This document shows, in pieces, positions 14,477 to 22,651 of a DNA stretch of 34,339 nucleotides; the first letter of the stretch is position 1, and each line of letters opens with the position of its first letter. The DNA comes from Candidatus Zipacnadia bacterium (lineage in GTDB: Bacteria; Armatimonadota; Zipacnadia; Zipacnadales; Zipacnadaceae): contig JALGTU010000013.1 of the NCBI GenBank assembly GCA_029821195.1, positions 1 through 34,339 on the forward strand, written 5' to 3'. Below the pieces are notes generated by a model that was given only the letters and a program-made list of their open reading frames with translations, had not been told where the DNA came from and made no database searches. The position numbers were made by a program, and so were the translations under genes.

Positions 14477-15904
14477 CTAGCTGGCCACCCAGGCCACGAA
14501 GTCGTCAAATTGCTCCGAGAAGCCCTGGTTGGTGCGGACGACCGGCAGATAGGTGTCAAACTCGTCCACAGTCATTCCATCGGGTTCGTAGCCCATCCGG
14601 AAGAGCTTGCTCTTATAGAGCTTCTCCATAATGTCCTTCGGAACGGGAGTCCACATCCCATCGGGATTGAGTTCACGCGGCTCACTGTCGAACTCCTCCT
14701 GGCGGTTGGGGAAGACGGTGATGAAGCACGAGACCTCCGGCTCGCGATGGATTGAGCGCAAGATGTTCCACGGACCCCGGCCGGACGCCGGCAGCATATG
14801 AGTCTTCTTCAGGCCCATCCCGCCGCGCAGCGGATCCATACACAGCAGCCGGTATTCGCGCTGGCGAATGGCGGTCGTGCACCAGGTTTTGACTTCCTCC
14901 CAATCGCTGACGCCGGCCTCCTGGAGTTCTTCACCGACCGGGTCGTCAACCCGACCGTCCATCTGGGTGCGGAAGCTGACCGGCGCGGTGCTGTTCTTCT
15001 CGATGATTGCGCCGAAGGCGATCTGCTGGGGCAGCGAGTAGTTGACGGTGATATTCACGCCTCTACGCTTGCTGGTAATCTCGGCAGCGGCGGTAAGGCC
15101 GGCCTTGGTGCCGGGGACCTTGAATACGGTGTTGGGCGTCCCGCCGAGAGCTTCCTCCAGCAGCGGCCAGACGTAGTCGGCCTGCTCGATCATGCTATCA
15201 GCGTCGAAGGAGTTCTTGGGGTTGAGTTGGAGGCTGACGTAGCCGATGCGTTCATTGGTAAGCTCCCAGATGGGGCGTAGCAGCTTAGCGTTGGCCACGA
15301 CGACCTCGACCGTCATCTTGTAGGCCAGCTCGAGCGCGTCCATGTTGGGATTCTCTGCGCGGATGCGGTCGCGCACTGGCGTCCAGTATTCCGGGTCTTC
15401 CTCGCGGGCGATGTTGACCAGTTGCGGATTGGTGGTAACCAGGCTGGCCCCTTTGCGCATGGCCTCGCGCAGATGGGCAGCATAGTCATTGCCCCAGAAG
15501 GTATTTGTCTCGCCCTGCAGTGCCATCCGTTCCAGGCGGGCCAGGTTGCTATTCTCGATCTCGGCGGCGGCCTCCTTGGCCTTGGTCACCAGATCGTCCC
15601 ACCCCCACTGGGCCAGCAGTGCGTAGTTCTTGCCCGCCTCGGCGGCCAGCTCGTCGTCGGTCAGCTTCTCCTCATCGCCGGAGTCAACGACGACGTTGCT
15701 TCTTAGCCGCCAATCGGCCAGCACGGAGCGCAGATCAATGGCGTTCTCGCAGAGCAGCTCAGCAATCTCGCCCTGCCGCTCCTGGGAAGCGCCAGCGTAT
15801 TCGTTGTTTAGTTCCCGCCGCCAGTCATCGAGTGTGCTCGACAGGTCACGGGGCCTGGTCTTGAAGATCAGATCTTGCAGAACTTGGATGTCCTGGTCAG
15901 TCAT
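14477..15904 (-). CDS. Transaldolase-family protein (long form)
   Basis: A 475-residue protein, longer than the common 220- or 320-residue transaldolases, with ~150 extra N-terminal residues that are helical and acidic. The barrel carries the family marks: 'LVTTNPQLVNIA' near 155, 'GYVSLQLNPKNSFDAD' near 220, the Schiff-base Lys in 'TVFKVPGTKAGL' near 262, and 'GVNITVNYSLPQQIAFGAI' near 282. It should transfer a dihydroxyacetone unit (fructose-6-phosphate/sedoheptulose-7-phosphate) or use a related sugar phosphate. The ATG at 15904 has AAGGAG at good spacing. It is the last gene of a three-gene unit with a class II aldolase-like gene and a class I FBP aldolase, and ends in a strong terminator. 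The N-terminal extension and the substitution of canonical 'TTNPT' by 'TTNPQ' make it a diverged branch, so its substrate could differ. Confidence 0.85.
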   Translation of the reverse strand: MTDQDIQVLQDLIFKTRPRDLSSTLDDWRRELNNEYAGASQERQGEIAELLCENAIDLRSVLADWRLRSNVVVDSGDEEKLTDDELAAEAGKNYALLAQWGWDDLVTKAKEAAAEIENSNLARLERMALQGETNTFWGNDYAAHLREAMRKGASLVTTNPQLVNIAREEDPEYWTPVRDRIRAENPNMDALELAYKMTVEVVVANAKLLRPIWELTNERIGYVSLQLNPKNSFDADSMIEQADYVWPLLEEALGGTPNTVFKVPGTKAGLTAAAEITSKRRGVNITVNYSLPQQIAFGAIIEKNSTAPVSFRTQMDGRVDDPVGEELQEAGVSDWEEVKTWCTTAIRQREYRLLCMDPLRGGMGLKKTHMLPASGRGPWNILRSIHREPEVSCFITVFPNRQEEFDSEPRELNPDGMWTPVPKDIMEKLYKSKLFRMGYEPDGMTVDEFDTYLPVVRTNQGFSEQFDDFVAWVAS

Positions 15905-15998
15905 AGGAATTGTCTCCTTCAGCTAGTGTTTTGGGTAGGTGAGCGTAACTGGCCTCGGACCGCAATCGTCCCCGAGTTGACCTCACCGGCAAGCAAGG

Positions 15999-17231
15999 CT
16001 ACACGGCCAGCACTTCGGCAAGCTGCGGGCCGATCTGCCAGGAGCCCGTGCCCTCGTAGCGGCGTAGTACCTCCTCGTAGACGCCTTTCAGATAGATATG
16101 GGTTTCCACGTTGGTCCCACAAATCTTCTTGTCGCCGGCTCTGACCTTCTCGGCATGCTCACTCATATACTCAAAGCGCGCCTGGGTGCCGGCAACCAGG
16201 TAGCAGGTGTTCAGGTTGGTCTTGCCGATCAGGCTGCGTGGCACGTCGGCAGCGCCGGTTCCTCCGTGCTGGGCGAACGGAGCGTACACGCCCGTTTCCT
16301 CGATGATGGTCCGCTGGACAACCTCGAGCTTATTGGCGTCGGTGGGGTGCTTCTCGCCGGCTTTGGCGGCGTGCTTCATTCCAATGTCATAGGCGACGCC
16401 CTCGGCGCCAGTGTAACCGACGAAGGCGGCGGCCAGATGCGCGAACTCGTCAAGTTCCGCGCCTGACATTGCCTCATATTCGACTTCATCCCCGCTGGTA
16501 CCGGTTGCGCCCAGCTCGGCCTCCAGCATCATATCGTTGTTGTTAAGGTCGGTGCGAACACCAAGGGTGATATCCTGGGTAATAATAAAGTCGAGCACCG
16601 GCGCGATACCCTCGGTGTCAATCATGCCCCAGGCCGGGTGCATAGTTCGCACAGTATCCAGGAAGTCGGCCCGGAAGCATTGATACTCAACGCTCCGCAG
16701 GTAGCTGCTATACGCGGCGAAGAGAGTGTTGTCCACCTCAGCGGCGAACTTGTCGAGTCCCTTGCTGCGTAAGTAGCTGATGGCCGCCTCAATCTTCTCT
16801 TCGTAGTTGACCGGTGTCGCTGCCTGCTCGTAGTCGGCATCGGCAGCGAATTTGGGCACCTTGAAGTGGTCCAGGGAAATGGCGACAAAGTCAGCGCCCC
16901 AGGCGTCGGCCTCCATTTCGATCCAATCGGCCATGGCTTTGGCGCCATTGATCACCGGGTTGGCGTAGTAGCTGACGCCATCGGGGACGAAGATCGTCGT
17001 CGGGTCTCCGCCGACCTTGGTGTTGGAGTTGTACGAGAACTGAACGATCACCGGCGACTGGTCGCCCTGGGCGGCGGCCTGGACGAACGCACGGGTCTCC
17101 CACCAGTTGTTGGAATTGTTGGCCACTAGCGTGGCCCGCTCCTCCACGGGCCGGAGGGTGCCGGCCTCGTCAAAGGGGCAGTAGTAGTCGAAGATCTTGC
17201 GCAATTGTCTTCCAGTCAAAAGCTTACCCAT
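15999..17231 (-). CDS. Class II aldolase-like protein (fructose-bisphosphate / ketose-bisphosphate aldolase family), divergent
   Basis: A 410-residue protein recognised from 'WWETRAFVQAAAQGDQSPVIVQFS' at the N-terminus, 'FVAISLDHFKVPKF' with Asp121-His122 (catalytic Asp and first metal His), 'EAELGATGTSGDE' around 237, His287 in 'GMKHAAKAG', and 'FAQHGGTGAAD' with His322. These match the metal sites of class II aldolases. Differences: the first residue of the usual HxDH is Ser, and the usual NxD near the C-terminus reads NLNT (residues 339-342). There is also an insert of roughly 50 residues between the DH motif and the EAELG segment. A GAGGAG site precedes the ATG at 17231, so the 7-residue longer ORF is not used. 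It follows fbaB by 220 bases. The reaction is probably aldol cleavage of a phosphorylated ketose, but the substrate may not be fructose-1,6-bisphosphate. Confidence 0.8.
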   Translation of the reverse strand: MGKLLTGRQLRKIFDYYCPFDEAGTLRPVEERATLVANNSNNWWETRAFVQAAAQGDQSPVIVQFSYNSNTKVGGDPTTIFVPDGVSYYANPVINGAKAMADWIEMEADAWGADFVAISLDHFKVPKFAADADYEQAATPVNYEEKIEAAISYLRSKGLDKFAAEVDNTLFAAYSSYLRSVEYQCFRADFLDTVRTMHPAWGMIDTEGIAPVLDFIITQDITLGVRTDLNNNDMMLEAELGATGTSGDEVEYEAMSGAELDEFAHLAAAFVGYTGAEGVAYDIGMKHAAKAGEKHPTDANKLEVVQRTIIEETGVYAPFAQHGGTGAADVPRSLIGKTNLNTCYLVAGTQARFEYMSEHAEKVRAGDKKICGTNVETHIYLKGVYEEVLRRYEGTGSWQIGPQLAEVLAV

Positions 17232-17451
17232 GCAATTTGCTCCTCGATTCAATTATCACTGCGCCCCAGGCACAGCCATCGGCTGGGACGCTTCGGGTGA
17301 TGCGAAAAGCTGTCTTGTCCAGTCGGACTCAGAGAGATGCGTCTTAGCGCTCTATTCCCACAATCCGTCCCCCAGCAAGTTGAGTGGAGGACAGTTGATC
17401 GAGTTGTTCTGGCACAATAGCGCCGTCCCGGCGGATGCTTCAATTATCCGG

Positions 17452-18501
17452 TTACTCTCGGGCGTACTTGTTGCGTTTCATTACGTCGGCGACAGCATTG
17501 GCGAGTTCCAGAGCATCAGGTATCGGTACGCCCCAGAAGTTGCGCCCGATGATGCGGCCTTCGCCGCCTGCATCCATGATTATTTCGGTGGACTCTGTGA
17601 GCGCAGCCTTGGCATCACCCGTTATCCTCGGTCCACCCGAGTAGATTACCACGGTTCGCGTGCCCGCGCCAGTAACTATCTTGGCTCGTTCGATGTGCTG
17701 TTCCTTGGTCAGGAGCGAATCGTAGTTGGGCTTTTCGCCTTCGGCCAGGTTGGCCTGATATTCTTCAAGCTGCTCACGCGTCGGCTCAAGGTCCAGATAG
17801 TGGACAACCTCCGGCAGTCGCGGCGCGTATTCGTTAAGAATGAAATCCTCGTAGGCATCGCGCTGCTTTGGTGGAACTACTGCCGGGAACTTCGTCTTGA
17901 TTATATCCGCACCCAGAGATTCACCTGCGGAAACTGCATAGTGACACCACAGCAGGCTGTCGGCCTTTGTCGTACCGGGCAGTGGCCCGCGTGGGTAGCA
18001 CCACACCACCAGCGGCAGCTCAGCCTGATGCGCTTCTTCACGAATCTTCCCAATCCGCTCGACATCCTCTCCGGTCTGCTGAGAACCCAGATAGAAGCTC
18101 AGGCCAACGCAGTCAGCACCTGCCTGGACCGCTTCCTCTACTGTGCCAAACATAGTGTGGCGCGGGTAGTTGGCATCATTGACCTTCCCCGTGGTGAAGT
18201 GCCCATCAAGTTTCATAAGCAGCGGAATCTCGATGTCGTGCTGGTACTTTATTGCCTGGCCGACAGATAGAACTACTACCGAAAATGGCCCAGTATTGGC
18301 TAGTTCTATTACCGAGGCGGGCTTGGCGCATCCCTCCCATTTGAACTCGTGGCCGGGGCCGTGCTCGACCAGTTGGTCAAACGGCAAGCCCAGAAGCGTA
18401 CCGTTTCCCGGGCCGTAATCATACATCATTCGGTGCATTTTGTTAGCTATGCCGGCACTCAAATAAGTGAAATTGGCAAGCGTTGGACGTTCGGCAGTCA
18501 T
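17452..18501 (-). CDS. fbaB: Class I fructose-bisphosphate aldolase, FbaB/DhnA type
   Basis: A 349-residue protein that matches the length and order of motifs of E. coli-type FbaB: 'MYDYGPGNGTLLGLPFDQLVEHGPG' near the N-terminus, 'IPLLMKLDGH' near 93, 'GTVEEAVQAGADCVGLSFYLGS' near 119, the Schiff-base Lys202 in 'GADIIKTKFP', and a phosphate-binding 'SGGPRITGDAKAAL' plus 'GRIIGRNFWG' near the C-terminus. It should split or make fructose-1,6-bisphosphate through a Lys imine without metal. The start at 18501 has GAGGTG 6 nt away; the 14 extra codons in the ORF track lie in the 5' leader between promoter and ribosome site. It is the first gene of the aldolase operon and has a near-consensus promoter. 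Having class I and class II aldolases in one transcript is unusual. Confidence 0.87.
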   Translation of the reverse strand: MTAERPTLANFTYLSAGIANKMHRMMYDYGPGNGTLLGLPFDQLVEHGPGHEFKWEGCAKPASVIELANTGPFSVVVLSVGQAIKYQHDIEIPLLMKLDGHFTTGKVNDANYPRHTMFGTVEEAVQAGADCVGLSFYLGSQQTGEDVERIGKIREEAHQAELPLVVWCYPRGPLPGTTKADSLLWCHYAVSAGESLGADIIKTKFPAVVPPKQRDAYEDFILNEYAPRLPEVVHYLDLEPTREQLEEYQANLAEGEKPNYDSLLTKEQHIERAKIVTGAGTRTVVIYSGGPRITGDAKAALTESTEIIMDAGGEGRIIGRNFWGVPIPDALELANAVADVMKRNKYARE

Positions 18502-18541
18502 CAGATTCACCTCGACTTGGATAAACCTAGGAGCTATTTGC

Positions 18542-18570
18542 ATTTTAGCAGAACTATCTTAAGTTGTCAA
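18542..18570 (-). promoter_or_regulatory. Strong sigma70-type promoter of the fbaB operon
   Basis: On the minus strand, -35 TTGACA (18565-18570) and -10 TAAAAT (18542-18547) are separated by exactly 17 bases: 6/6 and 5/6 to consensus. The predicted start is near 18535, leaving about 34 bases before the ATG at 18501 with a good ribosome site. It lies in the 91-base gap after the isocitrate dehydrogenase-family gene. Confidence 0.82.
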
Positions 18571-18592
18571 ATAAGCTAAATTTTCCCCTGTA

Positions 18593-19681
18593 CTAGCCGC
18601 ACCGGAGCTCGGCGATAATGGCGTCAGCCATTTCGCTGGTGCCTGCGGCGGTAGGGTCATCCCGGCTCGGTTTCAGGTCGTAGGTGACTTGCTCGCCTCG
18701 GCGCGTGACCGTGGCTACGGCCTGTTCGAGCCGGTTGGCAGCTGTTTCTTCGTCCAGATAGCGCAGCATCATCACCGCCGAAAGAATAGTCGCGGCGGGG
18801 TTAACCTTGTTCTGGCCCTTGTACTTGGGTGCGCTGCCGTGAGTCGGCTCGAATACGGCGACACTATCGCCGATATTGGCGCTCGGTGCCACGCCCAGGC
18901 CCCCGACCAGCCCGCAGGCCAGGTCGCTGATGATATCGCCGTACAGGTTAGGCAGGACCAGCACGTCGTACAGTTCGGGCTTCTGCACGAGCTGCATACA
19001 CATATTGTCAACGATGCGGTCCTCGAATTGGATGCCGCTGTCGGCGTACTCCTCTGCGACCTTCCGGGCGGTTTCCAAAAATAGCCCGTCGGAGTGCTTC
19101 ATGATGTTGGCCTTGTGGACGGCGGTAATCTTCCGGCGGCCGTTGGCCAGAGCGTATTCAAAGGCGAACCGTACAATGCGGGCGGAAGCGAACTCGGAGA
19201 TCGGCTTGATGCTGATGCCCGAGTCCTCGCGGATGCGGGTGCCGGTCAACCGATGAATCCGTTCGATTATCTCAGCGCACTCCTGCGTTCCGCGGGCAAA
19301 TTCAATGCCTGCATAGAGGTCCTCTGTATTCTCCCGGACGATGACCAGGTCCACATCAGGATAGCGGGACTTGACCCCTTCGTAGTACTTGTAGGGGCGC
19401 AGACAGGCGTAGAGATCGAGCTGTTTGCGCAGCGCGACATTTACGCTGCGGAAGCCGGTGCCCACCGGCGTAGTAATGGGGCCCTTGATGGCCACCTGGT
19501 TCTTCTGTATCGAATCCAGTACCGACCGGGGCAGCGGGGTACCCTCTGTCTCCATTACATCAGCGCCGGCCTGCTGGATATCCCACTGGATAGGTACCCC
19601 TGTGGCTTCCACGCATCGGCGCATGGCCTCGGTGACTTCCGGGCCAGTCCCATCACCAGGAATCAGCGTTATGGTATACAT
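18593..19681 (-). CDS. Isocitrate/isopropylmalate dehydrogenase family, probably isocitrate dehydrogenase
   Basis: A 362-residue beta-decarboxylating dehydrogenase. '[16 protein letters not shown]' opens the protein, '[20 protein letters not shown]' (residues 77-96) carries the Ser/Asn/Arg set typical of isocitrate dehydrogenases rather than isopropylmalate enzymes, and '[15 protein letters not shown]' and '[29 protein letters not shown]' are the family's metal and substrate segments. The length fits the short bacterial/mitochondrial NAD type. However, '[17 protein letters not shown]' has the Lys-Tyr pair seen in E. coli NADP-dependent enzyme, so cofactor use is unsettled. Homoisocitrate dehydrogenase is an alternative. 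A GAGGAG ribosome site supports the ATG at 19681. It sits upstream of the aldolase operon but that operon has its own promoter. No clear terminator follows it. Confidence 0.87.
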   Translation of the reverse strand: MYTITLIPGDGTGPEVTEAMRRCVEATGVPIQWDIQQAGADVMETEGTPLPRSVLDSIQKNQVAIKGPITTPVGTGFRSVNVALRKQLDLYACLRPYKYYEGVKSRYPDVDLVIVRENTEDLYAGIEFARGTQECAEIIERIHRLTGTRIREDSGISIKPISEFASARIVRFAFEYALANGRRKITAVHKANIMKHSDGLFLETARKVAEEYADSGIQFEDRIVDNMCMQLVQKPELYDVLVLPNLYGDIISDLACGLVGGLGVAPSANIGDSVAVFEPTHGSAPKYKGQNKVNPAATILSAVMMLRYLDEETAANRLEQAVATVTRRGEQVTYDLKPSRDDPTAAGTSEMADAIIAELRCG

Positions 19682-19708
19682 GCTTCTATCTCCTCGGCAA
19701 GGTCAATC

Positions 19709-19737
19709 TTGACAGAGTGACGCAAAAATAGTACCGT
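19709..19737 (+). promoter_or_regulatory. Possible promoter of the membrane methyltransferase gene
   Basis: TTGACA (19709-19714) is followed after 17 bases by TACCGT (19732-19737), only 3/6 to the -10 consensus. It would start transcription about 45 bases before the ATG at 19791. On the opposite strand of the same gap a TTGAGA/TACTAT pair with 19-base spacing might serve the isocitrate dehydrogenase gene, but is weaker. Confidence 0.35.
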
Positions 19738-19790
19738 ATGGTTCAACTGACGTCTCAAGCCTATTCACGGGCGGCGAGGGCCCGCCGCAG

Positions 19791-20498
19791 ATGAGTTGCA
19801 CGGACATGTCAAGCACTTATACCACGCCCAAAACTACACCTGACACGCGCACTATTCGGGAAAGCAATTACGAAGCTGACAGGATAGTGGCCGGTTTTGA
19901 GACACCGTCTGATAGCTTTCTGCGTCAGCATCGCGGTAAGTTGCACCTGCTGGCTTTCTTGGTGGCGCTTATCTGGGCTACACCATGCTTCCCCCAGGTG
20001 CTGCTGGGGCTGCCGCTGGTTGTCATTGGCCTGGCTATTCGGGCTTGGGCCGCCGGATGCCTGGCCAAGAATACCGAAGTTTGCACCGCCGGGCCCTACG
20101 GCTATTGCCGGCATCCGATGTACCTGGCCAACTTCATTATCGTAGTGGGCATACTGCTGGCCGCAAATAACTTCTACCTGACGGCGCCAGCGCTGCTCGC
20201 TACCATTCTGATCCAGGCCTTCGCTGTTCGGCGCGAGGAGGCCCTGCTGCATTGCTTGTTTGGCGATGACTATGTGCGCTACTGTCAGTCCACACCGCGC
20301 TTGCTGCCCTGGCCCCGGCGTTCGCCGATTCCCCCATGCCAGTTCACCTGGGGGCTGGCCAAGTACAATCAGATTGTGGAACAGACCGCCGGTGTGCTGC
20401 TGCTGATCGTTCTGTTTGCTGTGAAGGCTGTAGTAATGGCCCACTACGGCTATCTTTACCCGGTGACGTACGGACTGTGGCCCGTGCCGCCGGGCTAG
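19791..20498 (+). CDS. Integral-membrane methyltransferase, isoprenylcysteine/phospholipid methyltransferase-like
   Basis: A 235-residue membrane protein with about four to five hydrophobic segments: around 45-62 and 65-85, then 'NFIIVVGILLAANNFYLTAPALLATILIQAFAV', then a C-terminal span 'AGVLLLIVLFAVKAVVMA'. The signature 'GPYGYCRHPMYLANF' followed by 'RREEALLHCLFGDDYVRYCQSTPRLLP' is the SAM-binding end of ICMT/PEMT-type methyltransferases. These methylate small lipid or thiol acceptors in the membrane; bacterial substrates are mostly unknown. The ATG at 19791 was kept, but the ribosome site is weak, and a second ATG at 19806 is possible. It is transcribed divergently from the isocitrate dehydrogenase-type gene and converges on the aminotransferase gene with 27 bases between stops. 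Confidence 0.82.
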   Translation: MSCTDMSSTYTTPKTTPDTRTIRESNYEADRIVAGFETPSDSFLRQHRGKLHLLAFLVALIWATPCFPQVLLGLPLVVIGLAIRAWAAGCLAKNTEVCTAGPYGYCRHPMYLANFIIVVGILLAANNFYLTAPALLATILIQAFAVRREEALLHCLFGDDYVRYCQSTPRLLPWPRRSPIPPCQFTWGLAKYNQIVEQTAGVLLLIVLFAVKAVVMAHYGYLYPVTYGLWPVPPG

Positions 20499-20525
20499 TT
20501 AGTCCGATTTCCCCGCAAAGTCCGG

Positions 20526-21713
20526 TTAGGCACCGAGCGCTGCTTTCAGGCGCTCAACTCCCCGCTTGATGTCCTCCACCGAGCAAGCGAAGCTCAGGCG
20601 CAGAAAGCCCTCCGCCCCGAAGGCTGAGCCGGGCACGGTGCTGATCAGGCTGTCCTCCAGCAGGTACTCGGCTAGTTCCAGTGACGTAGCTATCTTCCTG
20701 CCGGCCAGTTCGCGGCCCAGATAGGCCGAGATGTCCGGGAAGACGTAGAAAGCGCCGGGAGGCATATTGCACTCGATGCCCTCGATCTCGCGCAGGGCCC
20801 CGACAAAGAAGTCCCGACGCTGCTCGAACTGCTCGCGCATCTGAGCCACGCAATCCTGTGGCCCGGTTAGGGCAGCCAGTGCGGCGTACTGGGAGATTGA
20901 GCAGGGATTGGAAGTCTCCTGGCTCTGGATGCTCCCGGCCTTGGCAGCAAACTGCTGGGGCCCGACCAGCCAGCCGATCCGCCAGCCGGTCATTGAATAG
21001 CTCTTGGCGACCCCATCGGCAAGGATGGTGCGCTGCCTGGTCTCTTCATCGAGCATAGCGATGCTCAGGTGCTCCCGGCCTTGGTATATCAGATGCTTGT
21101 AGATTTCGTCGGAGATGATGGTCAGATCGTGCTCGGCGGCAATGGCGGCGAGCCCTTCGAGTATTTCTCGTTCGAAGATTCCGCCCGTCGGGTTGCTGGG
21201 GCTGTTAATCAGTATGGCCACGGTCCGGGAAGTTATCGCCTCGCGCACCTCGTCCAGATCGGGCTGAAAGCCGCGGCTGCTGTTGGTCATTATGATGACC
21301 GGGTGGCCGCCGCACAGCTCAATCTGGACCGGGTAGCTGACCCAGTACGGCGCGAATACGATGACCTCGTCGCCCGGGTCCAGCATTGTCTTCCAGATGT
21401 TCATCAGCGCGTGCTTGCCCCCGTTGCTGATGCAGACCTGGTCAGCGTCGTAATCCAGGCCAAACTCCGTCTGCAGGCGGCCGACGATAGCCGCTTTGAG
21501 TTCAGGGATGCCCGAGGCAGCGGTATACTTCGTGTGACCCGCCTCCAGGGCCGCGCAGGCCGCCGCACAGATATGCTCCGGGGTGGGGAAGTCCGGTTCG
21601 CCGACGGCAAATGATATCACGTCGAGTCCTTCGCCAATCATCGCCTTAGCCCGCGCGGCCATACCAATAGTGGGCGAAGGCTGGATATGGGAGGCTCGTT
21701 GGGAGATCTTCAT
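20526..21713 (-). CDS. Class I pyridoxal-phosphate aminotransferase (aspartate/prephenate aminotransferase-like)
   Basis: A 395-residue fold-type I aminotransferase. Motifs in order: 'ISFAVGEPDFPTPEHI' near 34, 'KYTAASGIPELKAAI' near 65, 'FAPYWVSYPVQIELCGG' near 125, 'INSPSNPTGG' (Asn contacting PLP) near 172, 'IISDEIYKHLIYQG' (Asp, Tyr) near 202, the PLP Lys in 'GVAKSYSMTGWRIGW' near 235, and an Arg near the C-terminus in 'FLRLSFACS'. It resembles the subgroup that uses aspartate and often prephenate. The ATG at 21713 has AGAGG at proper distance; the 23 additional residues in the ORF track run into the upstream gene and are discarded. It follows the TPR lipoprotein by 20 bases, so it is likely part of that operon, though its metabolic role looks unrelated. 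Confidence 0.9.
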   Translation of the reverse strand: MKISQRASHIQPSPTIGMAARAKAMIGEGLDVISFAVGEPDFPTPEHICAAACAALEAGHTKYTAASGIPELKAAIVGRLQTEFGLDYDADQVCISNGGKHALMNIWKTMLDPGDEVIVFAPYWVSYPVQIELCGGHPVIIMTNSSRGFQPDLDEVREAITSRTVAILINSPSNPTGGIFEREILEGLAAIAAEHDLTIISDEIYKHLIYQGREHLSIAMLDEETRQRTILADGVAKSYSMTGWRIGWLVGPQQFAAKAGSIQSQETSNPCSISQYAALAALTGPQDCVAQMREQFEQRRDFFVGALREIEGIECNMPPGAFYVFPDISAYLGRELAGRKIATSLELAEYLLEDSLISTVPGSAFGAEGFLRLSFACSVEDIKRGVERLKAALGA

Positions 21714-21733
21714 AGCAGTACCTCTTGTCGCTG

Positions 21734-22651
21734 TCAGGATGGCTGCTGGGAATGATGGTGGTCCTCGACGCGCGCATGCCACGGTGGGGCTAGTTCCCAG
21801 TGGAGGCTACGCAGTTCGTGAACGACCTCTGGGTAGTGGGGCCGAATCTGTAGCGCCTGGCTCAGTTCGCGGGTGGCCTCATCCCGGCGCCCCAGGCGGG
21901 CGTAGGCGGCACCGAGGTGGTAGTGCAGTTCGGCGTTGAGCTGGTGCAGTGACTGGCGCACCGCCCGCTCCAAGAAAAACGTGGCATTCTTCAGGTCACC
22001 CAGCTTGTAGTAGGCCCACCCCAGGCTGTCAACAAAGGCGGCATTCAGCGGCGCCAACCCGGCGGCCTGTGTCGTCAGTTTCAGCGCCAGGTCGAGCTTG
22101 ACACCCGCTTCGGCGTAGGCGTAGCCCACATTGTTGAGCTCACCGGCGTAAGCCAGTGCGGGGATTCTTCTCGCAGTGTAGCCGAACTTGGTTATCTGCA
22201 AATGCGCAGACAAGAGCTTGTGGCCAAGCTCGGGCTGCCCGGTATGCAGGTAGGCCGTGCCCAATTCGTAGTAATAGGGGCGATCGGTCAACAGGTGCGC
22301 TTTTTTCAGCGCGGAGATCGCGGGCTTGTAAGCCCCCACGTACACGTATATACGACCGGCTCGCTCGAGCACTGCTGGGTTATCGGAAGCCAGCTCTACA
22401 GCCCGGTTAGCGCAGCGCACCGCCCGCCCAGCGCGGACCGGTTCGCTAGCTGCTTCCGTTGCCTGCTGGATGTAGCGCAGGGCGATGAAGTCGGTGCGGA
22501 GTTCGTCGAGCTGCGCCAGCGGCTGGCAACCACTCAGTGTGACCACGAGCACCGTGCCCCAGACTACCAGAATCCCGCGTGCAAGCCCTCGGCACAGCCC
22601 GGGCTGATCGCCGCCAAACGACGGGTTACTGAGGTGTGAAGGCCGATACAT
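21734..22651 (-). CDS. TPR-repeat lipoprotein
   Basis: A 305-residue protein with an N-terminal export signal that ends in a lipobox, 'VLVVTLSGC' (Cys at about residue 42), so it is predicted to be lipid-anchored outside the cytoplasmic membrane. The rest consists of TPR-type helical pairs: 'AVLERAGRIYVYVGAYKPAISALKKA', 'YYYELGTAYLHTGQPELGHKLL', 'AAFVDSLGWAYYKLGDLKNATFFLERAV' and 'ELHYHLGAAYARLGRRDEATRELSQAL'. These are protein-interaction scaffolds. The start ATG (22651) overlaps the end of the large STAND gene by 26 bases and lacks its own clear ribosome site, which suggests coupled translation. No catalytic domain is seen. A partner could be the neighbouring large protein, but topology (outside versus cytoplasm) makes that uncertain. 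Confidence 0.82.
   Translation of the reverse strand: MYRPSHLSNPSFGGDQPGLCRGLARGILVVWGTVLVVTLSGCQPLAQLDELRTDFIALRYIQQATEAASEPVRAGRAVRCANRAVELASDNPAVLERAGRIYVYVGAYKPAISALKKAHLLTDRPYYYELGTAYLHTGQPELGHKLLSAHLQITKFGYTARRIPALAYAGELNNVGYAYAEAGVKLDLALKLTTQAAGLAPLNAAFVDSLGWAYYKLGDLKNATFFLERAVRQSLHQLNAELHYHLGAAYARLGRRDEATRELSQALQIRPHYPEVVHELRSLHWELAPPWHARVEDHHHSQQPS

Noticed and set aside
17253-17451. A separate promoter for the class II aldolase-like gene
   Set aside because: A TTGAAG/TATTGT pair with 18-base spacing was seen, but both boxes match only 4/6 and the upstream operon promoter is far stronger.
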